Origin: Sphingobacteriales bacterium
GTDB lineage: Bacteria; Bacteroidota; Bacteroidia; Chitinophagales; UBA2359
NCBI GenBank assembly: GCA_016718845.1
Contig: JADKCK010000071.1
Coordinates: 1 to 24,916 of the forward strand
Reading direction: 5' to 3'
Length of the DNA stretch: 24,916 nucleotides
This document shows, in pieces, positions 24,085 to 24,916 of the stretch (position 1 is the stretch's first letter; every line of letters starts with the position of its first letter). The position numbers and the translations under genes were made by a program. Under the pieces are notes generated by a model. The model was not told the origin of the DNA, did no database searches, and was given only the letters and a program-made list of their open reading frames with translations.

Positions 24085-24092
24085 CAAATGTA
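24085..24092 (-). promoter_or_regulatory. Likely -7 box of the helicase operon
   Basis: Minus-strand TACATTTG 41 bases upstream of the helicase ATG at 24043. The -33 element is not clear. Confidence 0.45.
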
Positions 24093-24145
24093 CGCTTTTT
24101 TTGGCAAATAACACATCATCACGCAAAAATTACTGTTTTTATGGC

Positions 24146-24153
24146 TATTTTTG
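24146..24153 (+). promoter_or_regulatory. Possible -7 box of the SanA-like gene
   Basis: TATTTTTG, 73 bases before the ATG at 24227. Matches TAnnTTTG, but the region is T-rich, so a chance match is possible. Confidence 0.35.
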
Positions 24154-24226
24154 TCCCTCGATGCGTGTTGTAGGCTTGTTTGTAGGTTTATTGGCGCAGT
24201 AAATTGGATAAAACCAACTCTTTATT

Positions 24227-24874
24227 ATGATAAAATACTCACGTATATTATATGTATTTCTGATGGTGTATTTGTCGGCTAATATTTATGTAACGTGGTA
24301 TGCGCACAAATATGTTTTGTACGATACCAAATTGTTGCAACCTACCTATGCGTGTATAGTGTTGGGTGCAGGTTTAGGCGAAGATGGTACGATGTCGGAT
24401 TTTTTCAAAGACCGCCTCTTAACTGCCCTCGAACTGTATCGAAACAAAACCGTTATGCGTTTGTTGATAAGTGGCGACCACGGCAGTAAAAACTACAACG
24501 AGGTAGATGCTGCAAAAGATTTTTTGCTGCAAAATGGCGTAGCACCAAACGATATTTTTTTAGACCACGCAGGTTTTGACACCTACGACTCGATGTATAG
24601 GGCTAAAGAAATTTTTGGCATTACCGAGGCTATTGTCGTTTCGCAGGCGTTTCATCTGCCCCGTGCCGTATACATAGCCCGCAAATTAGGCATCAACGCA
24701 ACCGCTATTGCAGCCGATAAAACCGATTACGGAAACTCGAAAATTGGCAAACTGTATTTTCGCGAAACCGTAGCCGCCCTAAAAGCTACCCTCGAAATAG
24801 CCGTACATGCCAAACCTACTTACTTGGGCAACCCCATACCCATAACAGGCGATAGCTCGGCAAGTTGGGATTGA
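24227..24874 (+). CDS. SanA/YdcF-family DUF218 membrane protein
   Basis: A 215-residue protein: one N-terminal transmembrane helix (about residues 5-24, RILYVFLMVYLSANIYVTW), then a DUF218 fold. Motifs are CIVLGAGLGEDGTMSDFFKDRL, RLLISGDHGSKNYNEVDAAK, HAGFDTYDSMYRAKEIF and SQAFHLPRAVYIARKLGI (conserved FHLPRA). The SanA branch of this family is linked to envelope barrier function and vancomycin resistance at high temperature in E. coli; the biochemical activity is not settled. The length and single helix fit SanA better than YdcF or ElyC. Its ATG is 184 bp from the divergent helicase start. It is followed 12 bp after the stop by a TIR element. Confidence 0.88.
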   Translation: MIKYSRILYVFLMVYLSANIYVTWYAHKYVLYDTKLLQPTYACIVLGAGLGEDGTMSDFFKDRLLTALELYRNKTVMRLLISGDHGSKNYNEVDAAKDFLLQNGVAPNDIFLDHAGFDTYDSMYRAKEIFGITEAIVVSQAFHLPRAVYIARKLGINATAIAADKTDYGNSKIGKLYFRETVAALKATLEIAVHAKPTYLGNPIPITGDSSASWD

Positions 24875-24886
24875 TTATTTACTCAC

Positions 24887-24916
24887 GTTACGCAGCTCAT
24901 TTCAATAATAGCATTT
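24887..24916 (-). mobile_element. MITE-like interspersed element, copy 4 (cut by the window edge)
   Basis: GTTACGCAG at 24887-24895 followed by CTCATTTCAATAATAGCATTT matches the reverse complement of the right end of copy 1 (GCATTTT side, TTGTTGAAATGGGCTGCGTAAC). It is in opposite orientation to copies 1-3, and only 30 bases are visible. Confidence 0.6.

Overview
The window looks like a chromosomal stretch of an uncultured-type member of the Bacteroidota. It is AT-rich. Promoters match the Bacteroidota pattern TAnnTTTG (often TATCTTTG). I see no Shine-Dalgarno-like leaders, several short lipoproteins carry an SC-type lipobox, and there is a DUF5606 gene, a family I know from this phylum. I cannot assign a genus.

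Layout. Positions 1-2250 hold a decaying head-to-tail array of Rpn-family (PD-(D/E)XK nuclease / putative transposase) genes: a 5'-truncated relic and two near-identical copies broken by frameshifts. Each is followed by the same palindrome, which overlaps a TATCTTTG promoter. The third such palindrome-promoter drives psuK-psuG (2316-4183), the pseudouridine kinase / pseudouridine-5'-phosphate glycosidase pair. After a REP-like repeat comes a fourth palindrome-promoter and the only full-length copy of that Rpn type (4452-5366). A strong bidirectional terminator separates it from a convergent EF-G paralogue (5491-7626, minus), whose G domain lacks the usual catalytic histidine.

7627-11160 is repeat-rich: three copies of a ~385 bp non-autonomous element (TIR GTTACGCAG) and REP-like units surround a CARDB-like lipoprotein gene and an orphan paaC. 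A fourth copy begins at the right edge of the window. 11244-15285 is a run of mostly plus-strand envelope-type genes: LEA2-like lipoprotein, NadR-like P-loop kinase, two tiny paralogous Cys-rich lipoproteins, M48 metalloprotease lipoprotein, FkbM methyltransferase and a membrane-anchored hypothetical.

From 15361 an M3 peptidase (minus) diverges from a FecA-like TonB-dependent receptor (plus), whose promoter carries a perfect 19 bp palindrome that is probably a metal-regulator operator. Further right, on the minus strand, a UvrD/Rep-type helicase is followed 15 bp later by a second, unrelated-subfamily Rpn gene broken by a 526 bp internal tandem duplication, then by a DUF5606 gene. A SanA/YdcF-type DUF218 gene ends the window.

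The most notable themes are the Rpn genes, which share palindromic promoters and swap C-terminal tails; the helicase-Rpn gene pair; the TIR-bounded repeat with a codon-like substitution pattern; and the atypical EF-G. No tRNA, rRNA, CRISPR array, integrase or classical insertion sequence was found.
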